Positions 25,810-34,331 are shown, counted from the stretch's first letter. The stretch is 39,588 bases of DNA from Rhizobiaceae bacterium (GCA_020628035.1 JAHDFS010000014.1:1-39588), one strand, 5' to 3'. Translations and numbers: made by a program. Notes: generated by a model not told the origin, from the letters alone.

Positions 25810-27027
25810 ATGTCAACAAGTGTTAAGCTTCTCATATTAGTTGTAATTACGATTGGTGCCATATTTTGGGCGCCGGGTTTTGGCGCCATGGTGTTCGAGT
25901 TCTATAAACCTGGGATACAAACAAACCTAGGTGACCGGGATTTTTTAAACTATTGGATTGCAGCGACGCTCACCGTTAAGGGTGAATCACAAAATTTGTA
26001 TCAATTTGAAAGCTACTTCCCATATGTCAGGGATGCTTTGGGAAACGACGCATCCATACGGAACTGGTCATATCCGCCGCATACGCTTTTATTCTTATGG
26101 CCGTTGGGGTTTTTGTCTTATAAAAGCGCAGTTTTGGTTTTTTTCTCTGTTGGAATTTGCCTCCATATTTTAGCAGCGAATAAATATATTCAGAATTTTG
26201 CCGACACGCGCTACACATCCTTGTTTTGGATACTGCACATCCCTTTTGCCATTATGATGTTGTATATCTTGCAAAATGGGTTCCATTTCGCGGCGCTTGC
26301 CCTGCTGGGTCTATATTATTTGAAACGATCGTCCGTAATCGCCGGCTTCTGTTTTGCGGTGCTCACCCTCAAACCGCAACTTGGAATATTACTGCCATTT
26401 CTTATGATAATTGCCTCTGCCTGGAGAGCCATTTTTTGGTCGGTTTTTTTCACGATTATGCTGATTGTTTTATCAATATTGTTCTTCGGTTTAGATGATT
26501 GGGTGGATTATATGGTCCACACAATCCCGTACCAGGCGTCCATCATGCATGATTGGAGCGGATCATTTTTACGAATGATGCCAAGTATCTTTGCAAGTTT
26601 GCGGGTATTGGATTTGTATTCATACACATCCCTCAATGTCCACTTCGTTATCAGTGGATGCCTTTTCCCTTTCATTCTCTGGGCTATATACCGGGAAAAA
26701 TTCGAGTTGAATCGCATATTCTTAACACTGCTTGGAACGTTTATCTTAACGCCATACGCGTTCATCTATGACATGGGTGCATTGGTCACCATCTGCGCCT
26801 TTTATGCGGTTTGGGCAATCGGACATTCAACGCGTGAAGCTGCATTCTTCCTCTTTGTTGGTCTTACATGCGTTATCGTATTTCCACTTGGATTAATCGG
26901 TTTGCCGCTCACACCTCTCATATTTGTCGCCTGCTTCTTCATATTTGCTTTCAGAGAGCGTTTTTTTTCGATAAAGGAAATGAACGCCTGGTCGCAAAAT
27001 GGAGGGGACAATGTCTGGCAAAAGTGA
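25810..27027 (+). CDS. GT87-type (DUF2029) polyprenyl-phosphate-dependent glycosyltransferase
   Basis: A 405-residue integral membrane protein with about nine to eleven hydrophobic segments. The early loop GDRDFLNYWIAATLTVKGESQNLY and RNWSYPPHTLLFLWPLGFLSY are characteristic of the GT87/DUF2029 family of GT-C glycosyltransferases, which transfer sugars from polyprenyl-phosphate donors at the outer face of the inner membrane; Asp42 and Asp44 in the first loop are candidate catalytic residues. Family members elsewhere include mycobacterial mannosyltransferases, but the sugar and acceptor here are unknown and no other glycan genes lie nearby. A GGAG lies about eleven bases before ATG 25810. The end overlaps the next gene by 17 bases. 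It looks more AT-rich than the flanking operons, which hints at transfer. Confidence 0.8.
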   Translation: MSTSVKLLILVVITIGAIFWAPGFGAMVFEFYKPGIQTNLGDRDFLNYWIAATLTVKGESQNLYQFESYFPYVRDALGNDASIRNWSYPPHTLLFLWPLGFLSYKSAVLVFFSVGICLHILAANKYIQNFADTRYTSLFWILHIPFAIMMLYILQNGFHFAALALLGLYYLKRSSVIAGFCFAVLTLKPQLGILLPFLMIIASAWRAIFWSVFFTIMLIVLSILFFGLDDWVDYMVHTIPYQASIMHDWSGSFLRMMPSIFASLRVLDLYSYTSLNVHFVISGCLFPFILWAIYREKFELNRIFLTLLGTFILTPYAFIYDMGALVTICAFYAVWAIGHSTREAAFFLFVGLTCVIVFPLGLIGLPLTPLIFVACFFIFAFRERFFSIKEMNAWSQNGGDNVWQK

Positions 27028-27661
27028 ACTTCAACAGATTATTGCAAGCCGTCAGACCAGTAAGGTGTTGGGTGACATAGACCATCCTTTAAAACCTTCG
27101 GGCCTTAAAAAGGATAAAATTGACGCTTGGATTGAAGCTGCCGGAAATGCACCATTTCACTATCAGGCGGAACGTCTACATCGCGAAAAACTAACCTCGC
27201 AAGTCCCATGGCGGATGTATAAGTTAGATGCAGATGACTGCCGCGAACTTCTGTCTGAATTAAAATTATCAGCTCCAGAGGCTGGTAAGATATTAAACAT
27301 GCTAGCCGCATGTGATGCATTGGTTCTGGCAACCTGGACGCCTGATCAGTGTTCCGATGACCAGCTGATGTTTGAGGGCACAGAACGTAATATGGAGCAT
27401 ATTGCTGCAGCTTCTGCGGCAGCGCAGAACTTAATATTGCTTGCGACAGAAAGCGGATACCGCACCTATTGGTCAAGTGGCGGCATATTACGCACACCAG
27501 TTATTTTTGACCGTTTTGATATTCCGCTCTGCGAAATTTTGTTAGGTGCAATCTTCATCTATCCCGATGATGTCGGCACATCGGAGATCAAGGAAGGCAA
27601 ACTTAAAGACGCGCGGGGGAAGCTCGAAGATTGGTCGCGTTGGGTTAGCGCATCAACGTAA
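27011..27661 (+). CDS. nitroreductase family protein (FMN-dependent oxidoreductase)
   Basis: A 216-residue protein with the nitroreductase layout: SRQTSKVLGD at the N terminus, where phosphate-binding Arg/Ser contact FMN, a CDALVLATWTPD strand, the long helix NMEHIAAASAAAQNLILLATESG, then YRTYWSSGGILRTP. Family members reduce nitroaromatics, quinones or related compounds with NAD(P)H; the substrate cannot be read here. I chose ATG 27011 (MSGKSE) because GGAGGGG lies five bases before it; ATG 26999 four codons earlier lacks one. It overlaps the end of the GT87-like gene by 17 bases, so the two are transcribed and probably translated together. Its ribosome site is exactly complementary to the loop motif of the small RNA at 4.6-4.75 kb. 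Confidence 0.8.
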   Translation: MSGKSELQQIIASRQTSKVLGDIDHPLKPSGLKKDKIDAWIEAAGNAPFHYQAERLHREKLTSQVPWRMYKLDADDCRELLSELKLSAPEAGKILNMLAACDALVLATWTPDQCSDDQLMFEGTERNMEHIAAASAAAQNLILLATESGYRTYWSSGGILRTPVIFDRFDIPLCEILLGAIFIYPDDVGTSEIKEGKLKDARGKLEDWSRWVSAST

Positions 27662-27733
27662 CTCGCCCAGATGATGTATTGGTCTAGAATATTTGATATG
27701 ATCTGAGCTCGCTTGATAATATGGGAGGTCTAA

Positions 27734-28087
27734 ATGTCATATATCCAAGGGATGCTGATCCCAGTTCCATTTGATAAAAAACAAGAATATCACGAGCTGT
27801 CGGTAAAATCGGCACCGATATTTATGGAATATGGTGCTGTTCGCATTATGGAAGGTTGGGGCGATAATCTCATCGAGGGCAAGGTCACAGACTTTAAAAA
27901 ATCCGTTCAGGCAACAGATGATGAGAACGTTATATTTTCTTGGATCGAGTGGCCAGATAAACAGACCTATGACGAAGCCGTGAAAAAGATGGAAACCGAT
28001 CCGCGGTGGGAGATGTTCGATGAGATGCCATTTGATGGTAAGCGGATGATTTGGTCAGGATTTGAAACACTTTTTGAAGCAAAATGA
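27734..28087 (+). CDS. DUF1428 (YbaA-like) protein
   Basis: A 117-residue soluble protein with the features of DUF1428: MSYIQGMLIPVPFDKKQEYHEL, FMEYGAVRIMEGWGDN, DFKKSVQATDDENVIFSWIEWPDKQTYDEA and the C-terminal DEMPFDGKRMIWSGFE. The family has a dimeric ferredoxin-like (alpha-beta barrel) fold and no established function. GGAGG sits seven bases before the ATG. It stands alone 72 bases after the nitroreductase gene on the same strand. Confidence 0.88.
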   Translation: MSYIQGMLIPVPFDKKQEYHELSVKSAPIFMEYGAVRIMEGWGDNLIEGKVTDFKKSVQATDDENVIFSWIEWPDKQTYDEAVKKMETDPRWEMFDEMPFDGKRMIWSGFETLFEAK

Positions 28088-28157
28088 AGGGGGATTCTTT
28101 TACCGCATCTTTACCCTCAATTATTAGATTTCAACGGCAGATTATCGAATCGGATAG

Positions 28158-28499
28158 ATGAAAATGGCAATGTTTATTGGTGAAAAAAGGCGTCGTGCGC
28201 GTCGTCGAGAGCGGATGCAAATGGCTGCAGCAATTAGTGCACCATTAGGCAAAGCTTTTGCTTATATTACTGATCTGTCTGAGCTTGGTATGCGGGTGAC
28301 AATGGCTAAAGATCTTCAGGTCAAAACCGGTGATGAAGTTTCCATCTACACACGCGAGATGGGTTTCATCCATGGCGAAGTTACCTGGCAGAAGTCAAAG
28401 ACGCTTGGTGTGAAAATTCACACCAGCACAAACACCTATGCGCAGACATTATCGGCCGTACGCGAAGCACAGGCTGAGCGACGAAAACAATTGCTATAA
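28158..28499 (+). CDS. minimal PilZ-domain protein, candidate cyclic di-GMP receptor
   Basis: A 113-residue protein consisting of little more than a PilZ-like domain. An Arg-rich stretch at 11-19 supplies an RxxxR motif, and DLSELG at 39-44 matches the (D/N)xSxxG motif; together these form the c-di-GMP-binding site in known members. The segment GDEVSIYTREMGFIHGEVTWQKSKTLGVKI is the typical PilZ barrel continuation. No other domain is attached, so it would act through a partner protein. ATG 28158 is followed by two more Met within five codons, so the start is uncertain by a few residues. It converges on fabI. Confidence 0.72.
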   Translation: MKMAMFIGEKRRRARRRERMQMAAAISAPLGKAFAYITDLSELGMRVTMAKDLQVKTGDEVSIYTREMGFIHGEVTWQKSKTLGVKIHTSTNTYAQTLSAVREAQAERRKQLL

Positions 28500-28538
28500 T
28501 TGCGGATCCAATTGAATAGAACGCCGGATTAGGGCGCG

Positions 28539-29345
28539 CTATTTCTCATCCATTTCGCTCAGTGTTTCTAGCGTCGGCATGGATGTCACGTGATAGCCTG
28601 AATCCACCATATGCACTTCTCCAGTGACGCCATAAGACATGTCAGATAGGAGATAAAGTGCAGATTGCCCCACATGCTCAATCTGGATCGAGCGGCGCAA
28701 CGGCGAATTCTTTTGCTGCCAGGAATACATAGCGCGTGCATCCCCAATGCCTGCACCGGCAAGTGTTCTCACAGGTCCTGCAGAAATTGCGTTCACGCGG
28801 ATACCTTGCGGGCCGTAATCAGCAGCCAAATAACGAACACTGGCTTCAAGCGCAGCTTTTGCAACACCCATGACATTGTAATTGGGCATAACGCGCGTTG
28901 AACCGGCATAGGTTAATGTCAGCATTGAACCGCCATCTTTCATGAGGTTCGCTGCGCGTTTGGCAACTTCCGTGAAAGAGAAGCAAGAAATGACCATGGT
29001 TTTGGTAAAGTTCTCGCGTGTGGTATTGGCATAAAGCCCTTTAAGTTCATTGCGGTCAGAGAAGCCAATAGCGTGGACGATAAAATCGAGCCCGCCCCAT
29101 TTTTCTTCAACGGTTTTAAACACCGCATCTACACTGTCTAAATCTTCCACATCGCATGGAATTAGAAGATCAGAACCAATTGATTCGGCCAAAGGTTTAA
29201 CCCGTTTGCCAAAGGCTTCACCTTGATAGGTAAATGCCACTTCAGCACCAGCATCGCCAAGTGCTTTGGCAATACCCCATGCAAGCGAATGATCGTTAGC
29301 AACGCCCATGACGATGCCACGTTTACCCTTCATAACCATGCTCAT
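28539..29345 (-). CDS. fabI: enoyl-[acyl-carrier-protein] reductase (NADH) FabI
   Basis: Last reductive step of each fatty-acid elongation cycle and the target of triclosan-type inhibitors. The 268 residues show the FabI-type short-chain dehydrogenase layout: GKRGIVMGVANDHSLAWGIAKAL at the nucleotide-binding start, Tyr146 in TYAGS, and the catalytic pair Tyr156-X6-Lys163 in YNVMGVAK. It is last in the fabA-fabB-fabI operon, nine bases after fabB; its AGGGGG ribosome site overlaps the end of fabB, which supports coupled expression. The C-terminal part is the usual VDSGYHVTSM. Confidence 0.96.
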   Translation of the reverse strand: MSMVMKGKRGIVMGVANDHSLAWGIAKALGDAGAEVAFTYQGEAFGKRVKPLAESIGSDLLIPCDVEDLDSVDAVFKTVEEKWGGLDFIVHAIGFSDRNELKGLYANTTRENFTKTMVISCFSFTEVAKRAANLMKDGGSMLTLTYAGSTRVMPNYNVMGVAKAALEASVRYLAADYGPQGIRVNAISAGPVRTLAGAGIGDARAMYSWQQKNSPLRRSIQIEHVGQSALYLLSDMSYGVTGEVHMVDSGYHVTSMPTLETLSEMDEK

Positions 29346-29354
29346 AACAGCCCC

Positions 29355-30578
29355 CTAACCGTTATAGCGGCGCATCGCGAGTGTCGCATTTGTGCCGCCA
29401 AAGCCAAATGAGTTTGAAATCGCTGTATCGATTTTCGCGTCATCAATGCGTTTGCGCACAATCGGCACATCCGCAAATTCAGGATCGATCTCGGTGATAT
29501 GGGCACTTTCACCAATGAAATTGCCGTTCATCATCAGCAATGTATAAATCGCTTCTTGTACACCGGTTGCCCCAAGCGAATGGCCGGTCAGTGATTTTGT
29601 TGATTGGATATGCGGAAGTTTTTCGCCAAAGACTTCTTTAATCGCCCCAATCTCTTTAATGTCACCAACGCCTGTGGATGTGCCGTGCGTGTTGACATAA
29701 TCGACGTCGCTATCAACCGTTGAAATAGCCATTTTCATGGAACGCACGGCGCCTTCGCCAGAAGGTGCCACCATGTCAAAGCCATCAGATGTCGCGCCAT
29801 AACCGACGATCTCACCGTAAATCTTCGCGCCGCGTGCTTTTGCGTGCTCGAGTTCTTCCAAAATCACGATCCCTGCACCACCAGCAATCACAAAGCCGTC
29901 ACGAGTTGCATCATAAGCACGAGATGCGCTGGAAGCGTTGTCATTGTGCTTTGATGACATTGCGCCCATTGCGTCAAACAAACATGACATGGACCAATGT
30001 AGGTCTTCGTGACCACCCGCGATCACAACATCTTGCTTGCCCCATTGGATCAGCTCAGTCGCGTTACCAATACAGTGTGCAGATGTCGAACATGCAGATG
30101 AAATTGAGTAATTCACACCGTGGATTTTAAACCAGGTTGCAAGTGTAGCAGATGCTGTTGAACTCATCGCTTTTGGCACAGCAAATGGTCCAATGCGTTT
30201 CGGGCTACCTTTTTCCTGCACAATATTCGCGGCCGTTAGGATTTGGTTTGTGTCAGCACCACCTGAACCCACAACAATACCTGTGCGTTCGTTTGTAATG
30301 TCGCTATCTTCAAGACCAGAATCCTCAAGGGCTTCAATCATCGCAAGGTGGCTCCATGCACCTGCCCGTGATAAAAACCGCATAGCTCGGCGATCGACAA
30401 GTTCGGATGGATCAACAAGATTTGGTTCGCCCCAAACTTGGCTTCGGAAGCCGTGTTCTGCGAAACTTTCTGAAAATGTGATACCTGATTTTGCTTCTCT
30501 TAATGAAGAGCGTACTTCATCAACTCCAGTGCCGATTGAGGAAATAATCCCCATTCCTGTCACAACTACACGCCTCAT
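29355..30578 (-). CDS. fabB: 3-oxoacyl-[acyl-carrier-protein] synthase I FabB
   Basis: Condensing enzyme that elongates unsaturated acyl chains. The 407 residues carry the catalytic triad at the same numbers as the E. coli enzyme: Cys163 in SSACSTSAH, His298 in [11 protein letters not shown] and His333 in [10 protein letters not shown]. The glycine-rich C terminus [14 protein letters not shown] is intact. A GGAGAGGG ribosome site lies eight bases before the ATG. It is downstream of fabA on the same strand with a 60-base gap, the arrangement needed for anaerobic-type unsaturated fatty-acid synthesis. Confidence 0.97.
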   Translation of the reverse strand: MRRVVVTGMGIISSIGTGVDEVRSSLREAKSGITFSESFAEHGFRSQVWGEPNLVDPSELVDRRAMRFLSRAGAWSHLAMIEALEDSGLEDSDITNERTGIVVGSGGADTNQILTAANIVQEKGSPKRIGPFAVPKAMSSTASATLATWFKIHGVNYSISSACSTSAHCIGNATELIQWGKQDVVIAGGHEDLHWSMSCLFDAMGAMSSKHNDNASSASRAYDATRDGFVIAGGAGIVILEELEHAKARGAKIYGEIVGYGATSDGFDMVAPSGEGAVRSMKMAISTVDSDVDYVNTHGTSTGVGDIKEIGAIKEVFGEKLPHIQSTKSLTGHSLGATGVQEAIYTLLMMNGNFIGESAHITEIDPEFADVPIVRKRIDDAKIDTAISNSFGFGGTNATLAMRRYNG

Positions 30579-30638
30579 ATATTACCCTCTCCGTTTGGGT
30601 TCTAAATCACCAATATTGTTTGGTAGGACCCAGAAATT

Positions 30639-31169
30639 TTATGCTTTTTCTTTAAATAGACCAACGCGTAGGTCTTTTGCGGTGAACACAGTTTCGCCAT
30701 CGGCCTTAACCCAGCCATCAGCGATACCAAGGACCAATCGGCCACGTAAAACGCGTTTGAAATCAATTCCAAATTCAACGAGTTTGGTCTCTGGTGTGAT
30801 CATCCCTGTGAATTTCACTTCACCTGTGGAAATGGCGCGACCCTTTCCAGGCTCACCCAACCATCCGAGATAAAAACCGGTAAGCTGCCACAAGGCGTCA
30901 AGACCAAGACAACCAGGCATCACAGGGTCACCTTCAAAATGGCATGGGAAAAACCAAAGGTCTGGATGAATATCAAATTCAGCGCGGATGACACCTTTAT
31001 CATGCTCGCCACCAGTTTCAGAAATATTGGTAATTCGGTTTACCATCAACATTGGTGGCAATGGTAATTGCGCATTGCCTTCACCGAACATCTCACCATG
31101 GCTACATGTGAGAATTTCTTCATAAGTGAAACTGGACTGCCTGTCTGTTGTCAAAAAACTATCTCCCAT
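30639..31169 (-). CDS. fabA: 3-hydroxydecanoyl-[acyl-carrier-protein] dehydratase/isomerase FabA
   Basis: Introduces the cis double bond at the C10 stage, feeding FabB. The 176-residue form has the hot-dog fold signature [28 protein letters not shown] with the active-site His about 77 and Asp about 91, and starts the family alignment at [12 protein letters not shown] prefer ATG 31169 because the protein is then close to the family length (about 171); in-frame ATGs at 31199 and 31220 would add 10 or 17 residues and run through a small inverted repeat. It heads the fabA-fabB-fabI operon and is divergent from irr. Confidence 0.95.
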   Translation of the reverse strand: MGDSFLTTDRQSSFTYEEILTCSHGEMFGEGNAQLPLPPMLMVNRITNISETGGEHDKGVIRAEFDIHPDLWFFPCHFEGDPVMPGCLGLDALWQLTGFYLGWLGEPGKGRAISTGEVKFTGMITPETKLVEFGIDFKRVLRGRLVLGIADGWVKADGETVFTAKDLRVGLFKEKA

Positions 31170-31178
31170 ATTCTCAAA

Positions 31179-31194
31179 CTTACATCTTTGTAAG
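31179..31194. repeat. short inverted repeat just upstream of fabA
   Basis: CTTACATCTTTGTAAG is an inverted repeat with six-base arms around TCTT. It lies ten bases before the preferred fabA start, so it could be a transcription-factor site or an mRNA hairpin masking the ribosome-binding region. If the longer fabA start is used it would be inside the coding region. Confidence 0.35.
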
Positions 31195-31388
31195 TCCATA
31201 TTCGAACGAATTTCCTGCAAGTCGCGCGAACATACTAAAATCTTAAAAATTATCTACCCGAATAACTCAACATGATCATATAAACTAGTGTTAAAGGGCA
31301 GAAAGTAACGAATTATAGAAACTATTGCATGCTAATCCCAGAAAAGTTATATGCATATGTAGGAATTTTGTATTTAGGTTAGAAGTGA

Positions 31389-31841
31389 ATGACTTCAAAT
31401 AAAGAAAAAGATGGCAATTGTAAGGACGCATCCACATGTGATTGCTTGTCCGCAACGCGTCTTCGTTCTGTTGGATTGCGCCCAACGCGCCAGCGTGTTG
31501 CGCTCGCAGAACTTATTTTCGAGCGCGGTGATCGCCACCTAACGGCAGAACAATTACAAGATGATGCCTCTCAGAGCGGATTATCTTGCTCTTTAGCCAC
31601 CATTTACAACACGCTTCACCGCTTTAAAGACGCGGGCATGTTGCGCGTATTATCGGTGGATTCTAACAAAACCTATTTCGACACCAATGTCTCTGATCAT
31701 CATCATTACATAATTGATGGCAGCGATGAGGTGATGGATATTGATTCCAGCGATATTAACGTTCTTGGATTGCCAGAAGTTCCTGAAGGCATGGAAATCG
31801 CAAATGTCGATGTGATCGTTCGTTTGCGTCCAAAAACTTAA
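31389..31841 (+). CDS. irr: iron response regulator Irr (Fur family)
   Basis: Heme- and iron-responsive transcription factor of Rhizobiales and Rhodobacterales. The 150 residues show the Fur-family winged helix (LRPTRQRVALAELIFERGDRHLTAEQLQDDA, SCSLATIYNTLHRFKDAGMLR) and the Irr-type DHHHYIIDG, whose consecutive His residues bind heme, followed by VMDIDSSDI. It lacks the GCPWHD heme-regulatory motif of Bradyrhizobium Irr, but the N terminus has three Cys within nine residues (about 11-19). It is divergent from fabA. No perfect ICE box (TTTAGAA-type dyad) is visible in the 220-base promoter region. Confidence 0.9.
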   Translation: MTSNKEKDGNCKDASTCDCLSATRLRSVGLRPTRQRVALAELIFERGDRHLTAEQLQDDASQSGLSCSLATIYNTLHRFKDAGMLRVLSVDSNKTYFDTNVSDHHHYIIDGSDEVMDIDSSDINVLGLPEVPEGMEIANVDVIVRLRPKT

Positions 31842-31870
31842 GCCTTAGTCAAAGATCTAATTAAAGGCTT
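31840..31870. terminator. possible weak bidirectional terminator
   Basis: AAGCCTT and AAGGCTT are perfect inverted copies around a 17-base loop and span the stop codons of irr and the convergent SH3-protein gene. There is no long T run on either side, so termination is uncertain. Confidence 0.25.
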
Positions 31871-32402
31871 CATTGGGGTATACGCCCCATAATTCTTCCT
31901 GCGATGCCCAGCCTTCAATATTATCGACGCTGATCTCGCACCACTCGCCATTGCACTGCTCGATCTTGGCGATCACGCCAGGCTCCAACTTAGCTTTAAT
32001 CGCGCTGTTTTCAGTGGCGTCGGCATGGACATTTATGTAAGAAATCGGTGACTTACCACGCATCCAAGGCGCGGCCACAGCACTTCTCTCACCGCTTAAT
32101 AGCGAATGGAAAACCCAGCCTTCTGTTCCCTCAAAGTCACGAACACGGCGCCAGTTATCATATTCTTGGATGATTTCCATTGGGATTGAAGATTTGGTAT
32201 AAAGCCAGGCGACTTTATAGCTTTGTCCCGGTCCGACGCGCATATTCACACGCTTTGCTTTTAAGCTCACAAAGCGAGGTATTGGTAAGCCGCTTGCACC
32301 TTTCTGAGATGTTTGTGCATAGCTACCGATCGGACCAAAAGTGACAAAAGTGAGTGCACTTACGCAAAAAACAGAAATTATATGGCGAGTTTTTGTTGTC
32401 AT
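31857..32402 (-). CDS. secreted bacterial SH3-domain protein
   Basis: A 181-residue exported protein: signal peptide about 1-29 (ending GSYAQ), then two SH3-like modules. The first (about 45-105) has VNMRVGPGQSYKVAWLYTKSSIPMEIIQEYDNWRRVRDFEGTEGWV, the standard SH3b pattern; the second (about 120-175) has VHADATENSAIKAKLEPGVIAKIEQCNGEWCEISVDNIEGWA. Such domains bind peptidoglycan or other envelope partners. The homologous position next to irr and a 2-hydroxyacid dehydrogenase is shared by relatives as far as I recall. Two Cys (in QCNGEWC) could form a disulfide in the periplasm. The start ATG 32402 lies at a divergent promoter region. Confidence 0.87.
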   Translation of the reverse strand: MTTKTRHIISVFCVSALTFVTFGPIGSYAQTSQKGASGLPIPRFVSLKAKRVNMRVGPGQSYKVAWLYTKSSIPMEIIQEYDNWRRVRDFEGTEGWVFHSLLSGERSAVAAPWMRGKSPISYINVHADATENSAIKAKLEPGVIAKIEQCNGEWCEISVDNIEGWASQEELWGVYPNEAFN

Positions 32403-32502
32403 TATGCAAAGGTCTGTTAGAGAATAGTAAGCGTTAGTTTTTCCAGATCACAATATTCTCGCATCTTGGTTAAAGATTTGTTTACAAAAGGTTTGATCTC
32501 TC

Positions 32503-33504
32503 GTGGCTGCAAAGCAAAAACCAAAAGTTTATATCACTCGCAAACTTCCTGATCCTGTTGAACAGCGGATGATGGAACTTTTTGATGTGGAAATGAATAT
32601 TACAGATCAGCCGCGAAGTCGACCTGAATTGCTGTCGGCGATCAAGAATGTGGATGTTTTGGTGCCAACGGTATCGGACGTCATAGATGCCGATTTGATC
32701 AGTCAAGCTGGCCCATCGTTGAAATTGATCACCAATTTTGGCAATGGTGTCGACAATATCGATGTCAAAGCTGCACGCGATAAAGGGATCATTGTCACAA
32801 ATACCGCTAATGTGCTGGATGAAGACACAGCAGATATGACGCTTGCATTAATCTTAGCTGTGCCGCGCCGAATTGTTGAAGGTGCGCAGGTGCTTACAAG
32901 CGGTGAACCTTGGCAGGGTTGGTCGCCCACATGGATGCTTGGCCGTTCAATTTATGGCAAAAAACTTGGCATCATTGGCATGGGTCGTGTTGGCGCGGCG
33001 GTGGCAAAACGCGCAAAGGCTTTTGGCCTTGATATCCATTATCACAATCGTCAGAAGATCGATAAAACAACACACGATCAACTTGAGGCCACGCATTGGA
33101 CGGATCTTGATGAGATGCTCAAAACGGTCGATATCGTGTCCGTCAATTGCCCCTCAACTCCTGAAACCTATCACTTACTTTCAGCTGAGCGCATCGCATT
33201 GATGAAGCCAGGCAGTTATATCGTGAACACAGCCCGCGGCGAAATCATTGACGAAGATGCGATGATAAGAGCATTGCAAGATGAAAAGATCGCTGGTGCT
33301 GGCTTAGATGTATTTGAGCATGAGCCTTCGGTGAACGAGAAACTGGTTCAGCTCGCCAAAAATGGCAAGGTTACCATCATGCCACATATGGGATCCGCAA
33401 CGATTGAAGGTCGGATCGATATGGGCAATGCGGTCATTATCAATATTCGCACCTTCTTTGATGGACACAGACCACCAGATATGGTGCTCCCTGACAATGG
33501 CTGA
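32503..33504 (+). CDS. D-2-hydroxyacid dehydrogenase (glyoxylate/hydroxypyruvate reductase type)
   Basis: NAD(P)-dependent oxidoreductase of 333 residues. The Rossmann motif is GIIGMGRVGAAVAKRAKAFG (about 150-170). The catalytic Arg lies in NTARGEIID, Glu in GAGLDVFEHEP and His in MPHMGSAT, the order expected for this superfamily, and the N-terminal lid carries FGNGVDNIDVKAARDKGI. The nearest functional type is D-glycerate/glyoxylate reductase, but the exact substrate is not certain. It starts with GTG at 32503. It is divergent from the SH3-protein gene. Confidence 0.9.
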   Translation: MAAKQKPKVYITRKLPDPVEQRMMELFDVEMNITDQPRSRPELLSAIKNVDVLVPTVSDVIDADLISQAGPSLKLITNFGNGVDNIDVKAARDKGIIVTNTANVLDEDTADMTLALILAVPRRIVEGAQVLTSGEPWQGWSPTWMLGRSIYGKKLGIIGMGRVGAAVAKRAKAFGLDIHYHNRQKIDKTTHDQLEATHWTDLDEMLKTVDIVSVNCPSTPETYHLLSAERIALMKPGSYIVNTARGEIIDEDAMIRALQDEKIAGAGLDVFEHEPSVNEKLVQLAKNGKVTIMPHMGSATIEGRIDMGNAVIINIRTFFDGHRPPDMVLPDNG

Positions 33505-33540
33505 TTTGTAACTGCCGAGTTGTAATAACAAGGTTACAAA
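33505..33540. promoter_or_regulatory. inverted and direct TTGTAA repeats after the dehydrogenase gene
   Basis: TTTGTAAC (33505-33512) and GTTACAAA (33533-33540) are perfect inverted copies around a 20-base spacer, and a further TTGTAA lies inside the spacer 14 bases after the first. The repeats begin at the base after the dehydrogenase stop codon and lie about 85 bases upstream of the next secreted-protein gene. There is no T run, so an operator is more likely than a terminator. Confidence 0.4.
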
Positions 33541-33622
33541 CCTAAACAAAGATTAACTTGGGTAGATCCAATGCTTGCGATATCGTGACATTGTTGGTGG
33601 CATATTTCAGGATAAAATTACG

Positions 33623-34264
33623 ATGAAAAAACTTATTTCAACTGCTTGTATTTGCGCAGGCCTAATGGGTGCGGCACATGCTGAGACAATCAATGTTGAT
33701 GTCTGGGCAGATAACTGGTTTTCATTTTACTCAGGCGAGACAAAAATCGCCGAGGATTCCGTACCAATCACAACGGAGCGGTCGTTCAACTCCGAAAGCT
33801 TTTCTTTTCAGGCAGAACGTCCATTTGTTTTAAACTTTGTTGTCAAAGACTTTAAAGAGAATGATACCGGTCTTGAATATATCGGCACTCGCAAACAGCA
33901 AATGGGTGATGGTGGCTTTATCGCGCATTTTAAAGATGGTGCTGGACAAACCATCGCAGTGACAGATTCCAGCTGGAAATGCATGGTCACACATAATGGA
34001 CCATCTGACAGAACATGTGAGAAAGAGCGCAATCCAGTTGCAGGATCTGGTAAGTGTGGATTTACACAAGCAGCTGAGCCAGATGGATGGAAATCAGCCT
34101 CATTTGACGATTCATCTTGGATGAATGCCAGCGAATATACAGAGCGTGAGGTGAGCCCAAAAGATGGTTATGACCGTATCAAATGGGACAGCAATGCGAA
34201 GCTGATTTGGGGTTCAGACCTTGAAACTGACAACACGCTTTTGTGCCGCAAAGTCGTCAACTAA
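33623..34264 (+). CDS. secreted protein of unknown function, beta-sandwich-like
   Basis: A 213-residue exported protein with a clear signal peptide (1-20, cleaved after GAAHA). The mature part has four Cys (in SWKCMV, RTCEKE, GKCGFT and LLCRK), enough for two disulfides, and alternating strands. The phrase WKSASFDDSSWMNASEYTE resembles the jelly-roll galactose-binding-like domains attached to glycosidases (W..A.FDDSSW), so carbohydrate or ligand binding is possible. No catalytic motif is recognised. I chose ATG 33623 because it gives a proper signal peptide. A strong terminator follows, and a TTGTAA repeat cluster precedes it. Confidence 0.75.
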   Translation: MKKLISTACICAGLMGAAHAETINVDVWADNWFSFYSGETKIAEDSVPITTERSFNSESFSFQAERPFVLNFVVKDFKENDTGLEYIGTRKQQMGDGGFIAHFKDGAGQTIAVTDSSWKCMVTHNGPSDRTCEKERNPVAGSGKCGFTQAAEPDGWKSASFDDSSWMNASEYTEREVSPKDGYDRIKWDSNAKLIWGSDLETDNTLLCRKVVN

Positions 34265-34280
34265 ATCTGAACCGAATAAG

Positions 34281-34317
34281 AAAACCGACCGGATTTGCAT
34301 GATCCGGTCGGTTTTTT
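34281..34317. terminator. strong, probably bidirectional Rho-independent terminator
   Basis: AAAACCGACCGGAT pairs perfectly with ATCCGGTCGGTTTT around a seven-base loop and runs into TTTTTTG on the plus strand and TTTTCTTATT on the minus strand. It separates two convergent secreted-protein genes. Confidence 0.92.
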
Positions 34318-34331
34318 GTTACTTAGAAATT

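Noticed and set aside
28500-28538. Terminator between the PilZ gene and fabI
   Set aside because: Only a four-pair CGCC/GGCG stem without a T run on either strand.
30193-30873. 226-codon plus-strand frame
   Set aside because: Antisense to the fabA-fabB junction; the minus-strand genes have all catalytic residues.
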